A DNA stretch of 64,000 nt from Planctomycetaceae bacterium (GTDB lineage: Bacteria; Planctomycetota; Planctomycetia; Planctomycetales; Planctomycetaceae): assembly GCA_020638955.1 (NCBI GenBank), contig JACKHO010000001.1, forward strand, positions 868,001 to 932,000, written 5' to 3'. A program made the translations under genes and the position numbers. Under the pieces are notes generated by a model. The model saw only the letters and a program-made list of their open reading frames with translations. It was not told the DNA's origin and did not search any database. Numbering within the stretch: the stretch's first letter is position 1; every line of letters starts with the position of its first letter. This document shows, one piece after another, positions 8,616 to 17,097 of this stretch.

Positions 8616-10157
8616 TTACTTTGGCTTCTGGCACAAGATGAGGATTTCTTTTGCACGCGGATTATCAGGTTCCAGATTCGTCTCCCAGTCGCCAGAACGG
8701 ACGCACCGGGTCCACAAGACATTCAGGCCGACTGCTGCGCATAGATGGGATATTTCGTCCGGCTTGTATCTCCTATCTCGCACGATCAGCTCGACTGGCA
8801 GTTCATGTCCTTGCTCAAACTGTTCTTTTCGGTAAACCACACCAGATTCTGTGTCGATCATGAAATAATCTGGATTGAATACATCTCCAGAAGACTCCAT
8901 GGTCCGACTCGGCCGCAGTTTCAGTAACGCGCTAGGATCGGTTTTGAGCGAGAATCGGTGCTTCGCAATCGACTCTGTCAGAACACTGTTCATGACAGAA
9001 AGTAATGCCTTTCCCCCCGGCTCAAGATGACGATAGATATTACGGAGGATTTTGAAGTTCTGAGCGTTTTCTGCGAATGATCCTACCACGTCATAGATGC
9101 AGATTATGGATGTGAAAGTTGAGTTCAGAGTCGTTGTCCGAAAGTCCGCGACGTCGTACGCCAGAGGAACGTCACCAGTGTTCCCTTTAGCGGCATTCGC
9201 TTTTTCAATGAGCGAAGGGACGTAATCAATACCGGTCACCGCAATACCACGACTGGCTAATGCGAACGAGTGTCGGCCGTTTCCGCATCCTACATCCAAA
9301 AGTGGATCACCTAGTTTCAAATCGCAGGTCTTGATTATGAAATCAACTTCGTGTTCCGTGTTCTTCGCCCATTTGTGATCTTCATCAAGAGTCATTCGCG
9401 AATAAGCTTGTCGTACGACATCATCAGAAGCTTCGAGCATGAACTTGATCTCCTGAGGCGTAAGTTCCAGTTGTGGCTGATCGGAAAATGTGAAAGCTAG
9501 CCACTCCCAACCAGGTGGCAGTTCGCCGAGCGTCCAAGGAACAGAACACGACGCAGCCTTTAGACGGGCGGGAAGTTCCGAGTGGTCTACATAAAATCTC
9601 GTATTGACGCGGCTTATTTTTTGAGTCACCTCAGACTCTGTCTCTCGGGAAATGTAAGGAACGTGATCATCTGCAACTCCAAGCAAAAGATCGTGATGTT
9701 TCTTCACGCGTGAGGCTACAACCCTTCGTCTCGTTGCTTTTTCCAGCGCGCGGATAGCGAAAGGGTTTGCGCTAACGATTCCCCATGCAAAGTGATCAGA
9801 AAACTCCCAGAACGAAAACAGCAACCTCTTTGCGACACCTTGCTTTCGGAAATCTTTATGGACGACAAGCTGTGTGATCCAGGTCACAATGCCATATCTC
9901 TTTACACTCACGCGGATGGCGACTGCATAACCTATCAAGCGATTGTCAAGCCGAGCTGTTGCTATTGCCGCTTCTTCTGTCTTGACCCATTCCTTTATTC
10001 TATTTGCTGACAACCGAATCATTTGACCTGGGTTGTCAGGCGCATCGGCCGACCAAAAACCGTAGTGATTTGAATAGAGTTCCGCACATTCTTCCAAGAG
10101 ATGTGGCGTTATCCAAAGTCCGTAAAAGTAGCCGAACTCGACATTAGTGTTGATCAC
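8616..10157 (-). CDS. GNAT acetyltransferase-SAM methyltransferase fusion
   Basis: 513 aa. Residues about 1-165 form a GNAT domain (ITQLVVHKDFRKQGVAKRLL contains the acetyl-CoA binding QGVA loop). After a linker of about 120 residues comes a class I SAM-binding domain, LLDVGCGNGRHSFALASRG, with IICIYDVVGSF further on. The start is fixed by context: the helicase ends CTG TGA and this gene begins GTG ATC in the same bases (GTGA overlap), with AAAGGAG upstream inside the helicase. The tight coupling makes it part of the Hma operon. The substrate is unknown; the methyltransferase resembles small-molecule or protein methylases more than DNA methylases, because no DPPY/NPPY motif is visible. Confidence 0.7.
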   Translation of the reverse strand: MINTNVEFGYFYGLWITPHLLEECAELYSNHYGFWSADAPDNPGQMIRLSANRIKEWVKTEEAAIATARLDNRLIGYAVAIRVSVKRYGIVTWITQLVVHKDFRKQGVAKRLLFSFWEFSDHFAWGIVSANPFAIRALEKATRRRVVASRVKKHHDLLLGVADDHVPYISRETESEVTQKISRVNTRFYVDHSELPARLKAASCSVPWTLGELPPGWEWLAFTFSDQPQLELTPQEIKFMLEASDDVVRQAYSRMTLDEDHKWAKNTEHEVDFIIKTCDLKLGDPLLDVGCGNGRHSFALASRGIAVTGIDYVPSLIEKANAAKGNTGDVPLAYDVADFRTTTLNSTFTSIICIYDVVGSFAENAQNFKILRNIYRHLEPGGKALLSVMNSVLTESIAKHRFSLKTDPSALLKLRPSRTMESSGDVFNPDYFMIDTESGVVYRKEQFEQGHELPVELIVRDRRYKPDEISHLCAAVGLNVLWTRCVRSGDWETNLEPDNPRAKEILILCQKPK

Positions 10158-13100
10158 AGCTGTTCGGCTCCTTTCAAAGCATCTGGTCCGATGCGGTAGT
10201 GCTCCACCGCCATGACGGGTTGCCAACCTAGTCGAGCGGGATTTCTGACGACGTGCAGTTCCGGCGTTCCGGCACAGTTGAAGACGGCGTAGAGCCAGTA
10301 GTCGTTCTTCATACGCTCGGCGGTGCGGTACTCATTCTCGCTGAGGGCGACGATGCCAACTCCCGCGCGGCCTTTGACTTCGATGAAGCGGACTTCGATG
10401 AACGTCTGTGGGTCTTCCGGATGCGGTCGACGAGAGATCAGATCGAATCCCCGATTCTCATCCTCCACACTTTCGACCACCCAACCACGTTCTTCCTCAT
10501 GGCGGGTAGCGACTTCAATCGCGATCCGCTCGATCTCATCATCCCGCACCATGGGCGCGAAATCGGGATTGCTGCGATCCGGGTGAGGAGTGATCCATGC
10601 CCGCCCCAGATGGTGGATGTCCGAGATGGAGCTGTGCCGTTCGAGTTCCAGTTCCTGACGGCGGGTTTCGAGCCGATTGTTGAGAGTGTCGAGATGCTGC
10701 TCGGCCTGGGCGATCAAACCATCGAGTCCCTGGACGGTCTGGCCTTCGATCTGACGATTGAGGTATTCGGCCAGCGTGTGCTGCCCCCGGTCGATGAGAG
10801 CATTGAGGCTGATCTCGACATGCCGTTCGATCCGTCGAACTTCTCCCTGCCGATCGGCGGCAACTTCCTCTCCCCACGGCTCCAGAGTGTGCTCGTAAAG
10901 AAACTGTTCGACCACTTGCCGATCGGGGAGTGTGATCGCGTCGCTAGGACCAGCGGCACCTGCCGGAGCGGGTGCCACATCGAGCAGGATTGTCGGTTCG
11001 TGGATTTTCATTTCCCCACTGAGGGCCGTTTCCACCGCAAACAAGCGGCGATGCAACGTGCGGCCACGACCATCCTTCACGGAAGCAGCAAAGACATCGA
11101 CCAACGCCGGGTCATCGCGATGCAAGTCATAAAACACGGCCCCTCGATGGAGATGATCTTCCGTCCGCCGCAGGATGTCGCAGCGAACTACCTCGAAGAG
11201 CGGATGGCCGGGAGTGACCCATTCTAATGTTGGGTCATCGCGCAGCCGTTCTTTGTCGAACACTACCTGCTTGTATTCTCGTCCGAGCCTGCCAAAGCGT
11301 TCTTCCTGGGCATCACCGATTGGAAGCAGGTTGCGTGGCGTTTTGCCGACGCGGTAGATGTGGCTGTTCTTCCCCGTTTCCTTGGCCCGCATTCCGCACT
11401 CGGGAGCGGCATCAACAAAAAACTGTTCGATGACTTCGGGAACAAGCCGCCGTTCTCTGGCTTCCGCACTTTTACCAACCATCGCGGAGAGATTGAGTTC
11501 TTTCTTGGCCAACCCTTCGAGTGTTGATTCCGTAATGACCCGAAACTTTTCCGGGCTGACATCGCGGACGATGCGGTCCTCAATCTTGTGGACGTCGGTC
11601 TGCCGAGCGTACATGTCCCGAAGCAGGCGTTCGAGCTGGTTTGATGGAAAGACTTCTCCGACAACATCGAAGACTTGATCGGAACCCAGGTCGTTGCGAA
11701 TTTCCGCCAGCCGATCGAGCAGTTTCCGAAGGACTCGCCCTTCGCGTGTGTTCTGTGCGACGAAGTTGAAGACGAGACAGTCTTTGTCCTGGCCGTAACG
11801 GTGAATACGTCCGACCCGCTGTTCAAGCCGAACCGGGTTCCAGGGGATGTCGAAGTTGATCATCAACCAACAGAACTGCAAGTTGATCCCTTCGCCAGCT
11901 GCCTCTGTCGCCACGAGCACCTGGCAGCTCTCTTTGAACTCCCGTTCTGCGTAAATCCGGGTGCCTGGAGTGTCCCGGTCACCGATTTTCATCCCGCCAT
12001 GAATCTGCGTGACGGTCAAACCCCACTCAATCAGTTTGCCGAGCGGACGACCGTCCTTGCCGTCACCAACCAGAAAGTCGAGCGTGTCTTTGTGTTCGGT
12101 AAAGATCAGCAGTTTCATCTGCGGATCGTCGAAGATGCCTTCCTGATTGAGGACAGCCCTAAGCTTCGTCAGCTTGGTTTGATCGTCACGATCTTCGAGT
12201 TGAAGGGCTTGCGTGACCAGGTTACCCAAACTAGCGATTTCTTCCCGAAGGACCACGGGATCGACGGACAGCACTTCGTTTTCGAGTTGGTCAACAATCT
12301 GCTGTTGTTCTTCGGCATCGAGGTCGTCGAAGTCTTCTGGCATCTTCTTTTGAATCTGTTCCTGCCGGTACGCTTCGGGATCGGCAAGAATCTTCTCGCG
12401 GCGAACTTTCATACGTTCGAGACTGCGTCGAACAGCATAGATTGACGAAGCCATCCGTCGCTGGAGCATGGCCATCGTAAAACCAACTGCTCGACCACGA
12501 GCCGACTGATCCTGAGCAGCAGCAAAGGACTGATCTTCCACGAAACGGGTCAGGTCGTCGTAAAACTCCAGTTCGTCACCGTCGAGATCGAACGTCGCAC
12601 TGCGTACTTCACGCTTCGTAAACAGTTTGTGAACGTCTCCCGTTTCCGGATCGGGAAAAGTTACCAGAGCTTCTTTGGTACGTCGGAGGTAGAACGGGGC
12701 CTCCTGTTCCCGCATTGCCTGTTCAAGACTCTGGATACTTCCGTAAACATCTGAATCGAGCAGAGCGAGGAACCGTCTGAAGTGATCTGGATCGCCTTTG
12801 TGTGGCGTGGCCGTCATCAGCAGAAAGTGGTCTGTCATGCTTGAGAGCGACTCGCCCAGTCGATAGGCGTACGTCTTATGGTCTTCGCTCCTCGCACTCA
12901 TTTTGTGAGCTTCGTCAACGATGACTAAATCCCAGCGAGACCGCAGCAGGCTTTCGCGAGCATCCTCCACGATGGATGCCCAAGAGACGGAAGTCACCGC
13001 TTGATCGCAATCCTGCCAAGGGTTCTGGCCATAGTTCTCTCGAAGAACCGTGCCACGAATCACCTTGAAGCTCTCGCGAAACTTATCGGCCATCTCGCGT

Positions 13101-13597
13101 TGCCACTGAAACGTCAGATTCGCCGGACAAACGATCAGAACTCGACGAACCAGACCACGAGCTTTCAGCTCTTTGAGCAACAGCCCGGCCATGATTGTTT
13201 TACCGGCACCGGGATCGTCGGCCAGCAGGAAACGGATGCGGGGAAGACGCAGAAAATAGCTATAAACGGCTTCGAGCTGGTGCGGCAATGGATCGACACG
13301 TGCGATCGAGAGCGAGAAAAACGGATCGTACTCGTAAGCCAGTCCCAGTCGATGGGCTTCAACCCCTAGCCGGAACATACGAGCGTCGCCATTGAACGGC
13401 TCTCGTTCAGCCGACACCCGCAACTGCGCCAACTGAGAAGCAGTAAGGACGGGATCATGTGTCATCCCGCTATTTCGGCCCCGGCCAATGACCTTGAGTG
13501 AAGTGCCCATCGGCATAGTGGCCAAAACCTCGATCGGCTCTGGCAATGTCGGCCCGGTAACGATACTGCCGATTCGGATTTGATTTACGACTGTCAT
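10154..13597 (-). CDS. SNF2/DEAD-box helicase with C-terminal DUF3883-like domain (Hma helicase)
   Basis: About 1147 aa. Helicase motifs run in order: PHQLEAVYSYF (Q-like), ADDPGAGKTIMAG (Walker A), DLVIVDEAHKMSA (DEAH box), LLMTATPHKG (motif III), then the C-terminal RecA-like half with QRVGRIHRYGQ (motif VI). The last 150 residues include FIEVKGRAGVGIVALSENE, matching DUF3883, a restriction-endonuclease-like fold with E-x-K. It is a dsDNA translocase related to those in DISARM and Hma loci. The ATG at 13597 (MTVVNQIRIGS) is preferred over the in-frame ATG at 13666, which would overlap the HTH gene. It is the first large gene of the defence operon. Confidence 0.85.
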   Translation of the reverse strand: MTVVNQIRIGSIVTGPTLPEPIEVLATMPMGTSLKVIGRGRNSGMTHDPVLTASQLAQLRVSAEREPFNGDARMFRLGVEAHRLGLAYEYDPFFSLSIARVDPLPHQLEAVYSYFLRLPRIRFLLADDPGAGKTIMAGLLLKELKARGLVRRVLIVCPANLTFQWQREMADKFRESFKVIRGTVLRENYGQNPWQDCDQAVTSVSWASIVEDARESLLRSRWDLVIVDEAHKMSARSEDHKTYAYRLGESLSSMTDHFLLMTATPHKGDPDHFRRFLALLDSDVYGSIQSLEQAMREQEAPFYLRRTKEALVTFPDPETGDVHKLFTKREVRSATFDLDGDELEFYDDLTRFVEDQSFAAAQDQSARGRAVGFTMAMLQRRMASSIYAVRRSLERMKVRREKILADPEAYRQEQIQKKMPEDFDDLDAEEQQQIVDQLENEVLSVDPVVLREEIASLGNLVTQALQLEDRDDQTKLTKLRAVLNQEGIFDDPQMKLLIFTEHKDTLDFLVGDGKDGRPLGKLIEWGLTVTQIHGGMKIGDRDTPGTRIYAEREFKESCQVLVATEAAGEGINLQFCWLMINFDIPWNPVRLEQRVGRIHRYGQDKDCLVFNFVAQNTREGRVLRKLLDRLAEIRNDLGSDQVFDVVGEVFPSNQLERLLRDMYARQTDVHKIEDRIVRDVSPEKFRVITESTLEGLAKKELNLSAMVGKSAEARERRLVPEVIEQFFVDAAPECGMRAKETGKNSHIYRVGKTPRNLLPIGDAQEERFGRLGREYKQVVFDKERLRDDPTLEWVTPGHPLFEVVRCDILRRTEDHLHRGAVFYDLHRDDPALVDVFAASVKDGRGRTLHRRLFAVETALSGEMKIHEPTILLDVAPAPAGAAGPSDAITLPDRQVVEQFLYEHTLEPWGEEVAADRQGEVRRIERHVEISLNALIDRGQHTLAEYLNRQIEGQTVQGLDGLIAQAEQHLDTLNNRLETRRQELELERHSSISDIHHLGRAWITPHPDRSNPDFAPMVRDDEIERIAIEVATRHEEERGWVVESVEDENRGFDLISRRPHPEDPQTFIEVRFIEVKGRAGVGIVALSENEYRTAERMKNDYWLYAVFNCAGTPELHVVRNPARLGWQPVMAVEHYRIGPDALKGAEQL

Positions 13598-13619
13598 TGA
13601 CGTTCTTGCCCGTAGGTTA

Positions 13620-13832
13620 TTACTTGGCCTTATGCTTCTCTCTTGTGGCTGACTCCGCTGTTTCACGAAGGAAGTCCTCCAGGTCCGATCGTTTGAACAA
13701 TCGGTAACCGTTGGCGGGATTGCGGTGGCAAGGGATCTTGCCAGATTCTCCGTACTTTCTCAGGGTCGTCTGTGAGACGCCGAGAATCTCCGCAGCCTCG
13801 GCGGTCTTCACGTAATCATTCAGTTTTTCCAT
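13620..13832 (-). CDS. MerR/excisionase-like helix-turn-helix protein heading the Hma operon
   Basis: 70 aa. TAEAAEILGVSQTTLRKYG is the recognition-helix region of a MerR-like (HTH_17) domain, followed by GKIPCHRNPANGYRLFKRSD, the usual wing. It ends 22 bp before the helicase start and is in the same orientation. Position at the head of the operon, next to a palindrome and tandem repeats, suggests an autoregulator of the defence operon. An excisionase role is the alternative, but the recombinase lies 18 kb away. Confidence 0.7.
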   Translation of the reverse strand: MEKLNDYVKTAEAAEILGVSQTTLRKYGESGKIPCHRNPANGYRLFKRSDLEDFLRETAESATREKHKAK

Positions 13833-13873
13833 CGCTTAGTACCTTCGATGCGTGGCAGAAACGGCCCCGTTCG

Positions 13874-13899
13874 ATCATAGCACAGTCTAGCAAAGTCTA
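13874..13899 (-). promoter_or_regulatory. Putative Hma promoter -10 box with tandem 10-bp repeats
   Basis: On the minus strand TATGAT (13874-13879) is a good -10 box about 42 bp upstream of the HTH start codon. Directly upstream are two tandem 10-bp units (13880-13889 and 13890-13899, gcacagtcta/gcaaagtcta, 9 of 10 identical). Helically phased tandem repeats over the spacer and -35 region suggest an operator. The -35 box itself is poor, consistent with a regulated promoter. Assigned by eye. Confidence 0.35.
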
Positions 13900-13937
13900 C
13901 ACCCCATCGGTAGCGGACAGAGCATTAGTCTATGAGC

Positions 13938-13964
13938 CAGGTTGGACACGATCTGTCCAACCTG
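13938..13964. promoter_or_regulatory. Perfect 11-bp palindrome, candidate operator
   Basis: CAGGTTGGACA, 5-nt spacer, TGTCCAACCTG. It lies in the divergent region between the Hma operon and the DUF1257 operon, upstream of the candidate Hma promoter. No T-run follows, so a protein-binding site is more likely than a terminator. Confidence 0.45.
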
Positions 13965-14056
13965 ATCCGGCCGATTGCTGAATTGGAGCAAAAAACGCGG
14001 CAAGTACCTTGATACCCTTGGCATAGCTCTGGGAACTCGCTTCTCGGGCGCTCGCG

Positions 14057-14094
14057 GCCCCGTGTGAACCGACTTTGACCGGTTCGTGCGGGGC
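14057..14094 (+). promoter_or_regulatory. Leader hairpin upstream of the DUF1257 gene
   Basis: GCCCCG-tgt-GAACCG pairs with CGGTTC-gtg-CGGGGC; the three middle positions can form G-U pairs, giving a 15-bp stem. TTTCTT follows. It lies about 65 nt upstream of the first start codon, so it may be a terminator of upstream transcription or a leader attenuator. Confidence 0.5.
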
Positions 14095-14158
14095 TTTCTT
14101 AGTTTCGGGGCCGGTGGTCGGTCCTGCGTTCGTTTTCTGTAACTCGGAGGAACAAGCC

Positions 14159-14527
14159 TTGTCGCACATTGTTTCGATTCAGACAGAAGTTCGTGATCCC
14201 GTCGCCATTCGGTCGGCGTGTGATCGACTCAAGCTACCAGAGCCGGTCTTTGGCAATGTGAAGCTGTTCAGCAACTCGGCAACAGGCTGGGCAGTGCAGT
14301 TGCCGGAGTGGAGGTATCCCGTCGTGGCTGACGTCAACACCGGCAAGCTGGCCTACGACAACTACAACGGTCGGTGGGGTGAGCAAAAGCAGCTCGATCG
14401 GTTCCTTCAGGGATACGCGGTCGAGAAAGCCAAGATCGAAGCCCGCAAGAAGGGGCACTCGGTCATCGAGCAGCCGCTGGAAGACGGCTCGATCAAGTTG
14501 ACCGTGAGCGTCGGAGGTGTTGCATGA
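14159..14527 (+). CDS. DUF1257 (Ycf35-like) protein
   Basis: 122 aa with the DUF1257 pattern: SHIVSIQTEVRDPVAIRSA at the N-terminus, then YDNYNGRWGEQKQLDRFLQ and a C-terminal EDGSIKLTVSV. The family includes the plastid and cyanobacterial Ycf35 protein; its function is unknown. The TTG at 14159 is chosen because MSHIVSIQ is where the family begins, and GGAGG lies about 8 nt upstream. It is the first gene of the plus-strand operon and overlaps the DUF2997 gene by ATGA, so the two are probably made in fixed proportion. Confidence 0.75.
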   Translation: MSHIVSIQTEVRDPVAIRSACDRLKLPEPVFGNVKLFSNSATGWAVQLPEWRYPVVADVNTGKLAYDNYNGRWGEQKQLDRFLQGYAVEKAKIEARKKGHSVIEQPLEDGSIKLTVSVGGVA

Positions 14528-14718
14528 GCAAAACCATCGAAATCACCGTCCTGCCCAACGGGCAGACCAAAGTGGAAACCAAGGGCTTCGTCGGCTCGGA
14601 GTGTCGACAAGCCAGTCAGTTTATCGAGAAGGCAGTGGGGCAGCAGACGGACGAAGTCCTCAAGGCTGAGTTTCATCATTCAACCTCGCGTCAGCAGTCG
14701 GTGCAGGAAGGAGGCTGA
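14524..14718 (+). CDS. DUF2997 protein
   Basis: 64 aa. IEITVLPNGQTKVETKGFVG followed by C-RQASQFIEKAVG is the DUF2997 pattern: a short beta-hairpin, a conserved GF.G-x-C, then a helix. Function is unknown. It is coupled to the DUF1257 gene by an ATGA overlap. The pairing of these two families with a Ycf46-like ATPase is the main clue to a shared role. Confidence 0.7.
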   Translation: MSKTIEITVLPNGQTKVETKGFVGSECRQASQFIEKAVGQQTDEVLKAEFHHSTSRQQSVQEGG

Positions 14719-14720
14719 CT

Positions 14721-14963
14721 GTGACCAACGTCCGCCGTCGTGTTCTGCGTCCGCAAAGCTCTGATGCGGAATCTCGCCGTCGCCAACGAAGGATCCAAAA
14801 GAAACAGGATCAACTCACTAAAGAGCGTGAATCCCTCAAACGCTGGATGTCGCGTCTCAAGCGAGCATTCCACGCGATGGAGAAGCTGCAAGCCAAGATC
14901 GCTCGACTCGAACGACAGGTTGAGCAGCTTGAAGCCGAACTGATCGAGACCGCTCCCGAATAG
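14721..14963 (+). CDS. Small basic coiled-coil protein
   Basis: 80 aa. An Arg/Lys-rich N-terminus (residues 1-45) is followed by a heptad-patterned helix (LKRAFHAMEKLQAKIARLER onward) that should form a coiled coil. GTG start with AAGGAGG about 6 nt upstream, 2 bp after the DUF2997 stop. Not recognised as a known family. It may bridge nucleic acid and the other operon products, but nothing in the sequence proves this. Confidence 0.6.
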   Translation: MTNVRRRVLRPQSSDAESRRRQRRIQKKQDQLTKERESLKRWMSRLKRAFHAMEKLQAKIARLERQVEQLEAELIETAPE

Positions 14964-14981
14964 CGGTCCCCCATCTTTTTT
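14948..14981 (+). terminator. Terminator-like hairpin overlapping the stop of the coiled-coil gene
   Basis: GACCGCT (14948-14954) pairs with AGCGGTC (14962-14968), 7-nt loop. The stop codon lies within the hairpin. A run of six T follows (14976-14981). The next gene starts 27 nt downstream, so it would act as a partial terminator inside the operon. Confidence 0.6.
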
Positions 14982-15007
14982 ATTCAACACTCAACAGGAG
15001 TCTGTGT

Positions 15008-16486
15008 ATGTCTTTGACTGAACGGCTCGGGGAGTACGTGCGCGCGTGCTTCACGGGCATCTGGATTGAAAGCCACGAGCATCAGGATGCTCTCGTGGCC
15101 ATCGCGCAGTTGTGTCGTCAAGAGGACTGGCGGCTCGCCACCTGGAACATTGAACAGGGATTGAAAGTTCCCGGCGCGGAGATCGAAGCCACCGGGAACG
15201 ACCCATTGGCAGCCATTCGAGCGATCAACTCTCTGGTCACGCTGGACGGAACGGCGATCCTGGTCCTTCAGAACTTTCACCGGTTCCTGCAATCGGCGGA
15301 GATCGTCCAGGCGATCGCCCAGCAGATTGTCGCTGGTAAGCAGAGCCGGACAATTCTCGTGGTGCTCGCGCCAGTCGTGCAGTTGCCGATCGAACTCGAA
15401 AAGCTGTTTGTCGTCATCGAGCATGAACTCCCTGACCGTGAACAACTCGGCGAGATCGCTCGCGGGATCGCGACCGAAGATTCCGAACTGCCAGACGGCC
15501 CAGAGCTGGAAACGGTCCTGGATGCCGCTGCCGGTTTGACTCGGATGGAAGCTGAAAACGCTTTCAGCCTGTCACTGGTTCGGCATGGTCGCGTGACGCC
15601 CGAAGCAGTCTGGGAATTGAAAACTCAGACGTTGAAAAAATCCGGTTCGCTCGAACTGCATCGCGGTCACGAAGACTTCAGCAGCCTCGGTGGATTGTCA
15701 GCATTGAAGTCGTTCTGCAAACGGGCACTACTTCAACCGAGTCGTGGCGATGAACGACGCCGGCCACGAGGCGTGTTGTTGCTGTCACCACCCGGATGTG
15801 GCAAATCGCAGTTCTGCAAAGCCCTCGGCAAGGAAGTCGGCAGGCCCGTGCTGATTCTGGATGTCGGCAGTCTGATGGGTTCGCTCGTCGGGCAGTCGGA
15901 GGAACGGACTCGGCAGGCGTTGCACATTGTCGACGCGATGGCTCCGTGTGTGTTGATGATCGACGAAGTCGAGAAAGCGTTCGCTGGCGTGAACGGCAAC
16001 GGTGACTCGGGCGTGTCGTCACGCATGTTCGGGACGTTCCTGAGTTGGCTCAACGATCACTCGTCAGACGTGTTTGTCGTCTGCACCGCCAATGATGTTT
16101 CGCGGCTGCCACCGGAGTTCGGTCGCAGCGAGCGTTTCGACGGCATCTTCTTCCTCGACCTTCCCGGTCGCGAGGAGAAGGTCGCGATCTGGAACATCTA
16201 CCGTGCGATGTTCGAGATTGATCCTGACGAGCGTCTGCCCGATGACACCGACTGGACCGGCGCGGAGATCAAAGCCTGTTGCCGATTGTCGGCACTGCTC
16301 GATGTTCCATTGGTTCAAGCCGCCCAGAACGTGGTGCCCATCGCCATGACGGCCAACGAAAACGTGGACCGCTTACGAAAGTGGGCCAGCGGTCGTTGCC
16401 TGTCGGCGAATCAGCCGGGCATCTACCAGTCCGGCAAGGCGTCGAAGCAACGCCGTCGCGTGAGCCGCGATCCATCCAACAACTGA
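15008..16486 (+). CDS. Ycf46-like AAA+ ATPase
   Basis: 492 aa. The N-terminal 220 residues form a degenerate ATPase-like domain (TAILVLQNFHRFL resembles a Walker B strand), as in Ycf46. The C-terminal AAA+ module has LLSPPGCGKSQFCKAL (Walker A, residues 259-274), CVLMIDEVEKAF (Walker B, near 320), VVCTAND (sensor 1) and a probable Arg finger in GRSERFDGIF. ATG start at 15008 with CAGGAG upstream. Proteins of this type in cyanobacteria and plastids have no settled function. Neighbours suggest a remodelling ATPase acting in a DNA-metabolism complex; this is inference. Confidence 0.75.
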   Translation: MSLTERLGEYVRACFTGIWIESHEHQDALVAIAQLCRQEDWRLATWNIEQGLKVPGAEIEATGNDPLAAIRAINSLVTLDGTAILVLQNFHRFLQSAEIVQAIAQQIVAGKQSRTILVVLAPVVQLPIELEKLFVVIEHELPDREQLGEIARGIATEDSELPDGPELETVLDAAAGLTRMEAENAFSLSLVRHGRVTPEAVWELKTQTLKKSGSLELHRGHEDFSSLGGLSALKSFCKRALLQPSRGDERRRPRGVLLLSPPGCGKSQFCKALGKEVGRPVLILDVGSLMGSLVGQSEERTRQALHIVDAMAPCVLMIDEVEKAFAGVNGNGDSGVSSRMFGTFLSWLNDHSSDVFVVCTANDVSRLPPEFGRSERFDGIFFLDLPGREEKVAIWNIYRAMFEIDPDERLPDDTDWTGAEIKACCRLSALLDVPLVQAAQNVVPIAMTANENVDRLRKWASGRCLSANQPGIYQSGKASKQRRRVSRDPSNN

Positions 16487-16528
16487 CCTGGCTTATCGAG
16501 TCAGTTTCCATTCACTGAAAGAGGTCTT

Positions 16529-17008
16529 ATGTCCAACAAGGAGACGCATTGGTACCAGGACGGCGGAACCGTCCTCGTAATTATTGTCGTGCTGACTCTC
16601 CTCATGATCTGGGGAAGTCGGTTCTGGCAACACGAGAAAGAACAGCAGAAAACAGCCGCGATCGCCCTGAATGCAGGTCGCCTGGATGTTTCGCCAGACG
16701 GCGAGCCAGTTTTGCATCTGAGGTTCTGGCATGTTCATCCGGGTGTCCTCAGGAATGGACGTCTGACAGTCATTGTTGACTATCCAGGAGTCAAATCCGG
16801 CGAAGGTTTGTGCATTCACGCTTTCGACACCTGGGAACCGAATGAGGACCACACCGTCTCCTGGGACGTACCGCTACCCGGATACGACCTCAAACAGCGT
16901 GTTCCAGTTCGTGTCCGACTGGAAGCTGAGAACGCCCGCACGCTTGCCTACACCCAGGTATGGCTCGGGACCGGGTGGGTCGAGGACGAGGTGAGCATTT
17001 CCGAGTGA
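16529..17008 (+). CDS. Single-pass membrane protein of unknown family
   Basis: 159 aa. One N-terminal transmembrane segment, residues about 10-30 (GTVLVIIVVLTLLMIWGS), then a soluble, probably extracytoplasmic beta-rich domain of about 120 residues (LRFWHVHPGVL, VIVDYPGVKSGEG). AAGAGG precedes the ATG. It lies in line with the DUF1257 operon. Not recognised. Confidence 0.6.
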   Translation: MSNKETHWYQDGGTVLVIIVVLTLLMIWGSRFWQHEKEQQKTAAIALNAGRLDVSPDGEPVLHLRFWHVHPGVLRNGRLTVIVDYPGVKSGEGLCIHAFDTWEPNEDHTVSWDVPLPGYDLKQRVPVRVRLEAENARTLAYTQVWLGTGWVEDEVSISE

Positions 17009-17036
17009 TTTCAATCACATCCCAATTTGGAGTTCG

Positions 17037-17071
17037 ACGCCGCTCAGTCTTCGCAGGCTGAGTGGCGTTTT
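17037..17071 (+). terminator. Terminator-like hairpin
   Basis: ACGCCGCTCAG pairs with CTGAGTGGCGT (11 bp with one G-U), 10-nt loop, followed by a T-rich tract (TTTTCGTTTC). It lies 30 nt before the next start codon. Confidence 0.65.
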
Positions 17072-17097
17072 CGTTTCAACAACCAAAGGAGAACTCA

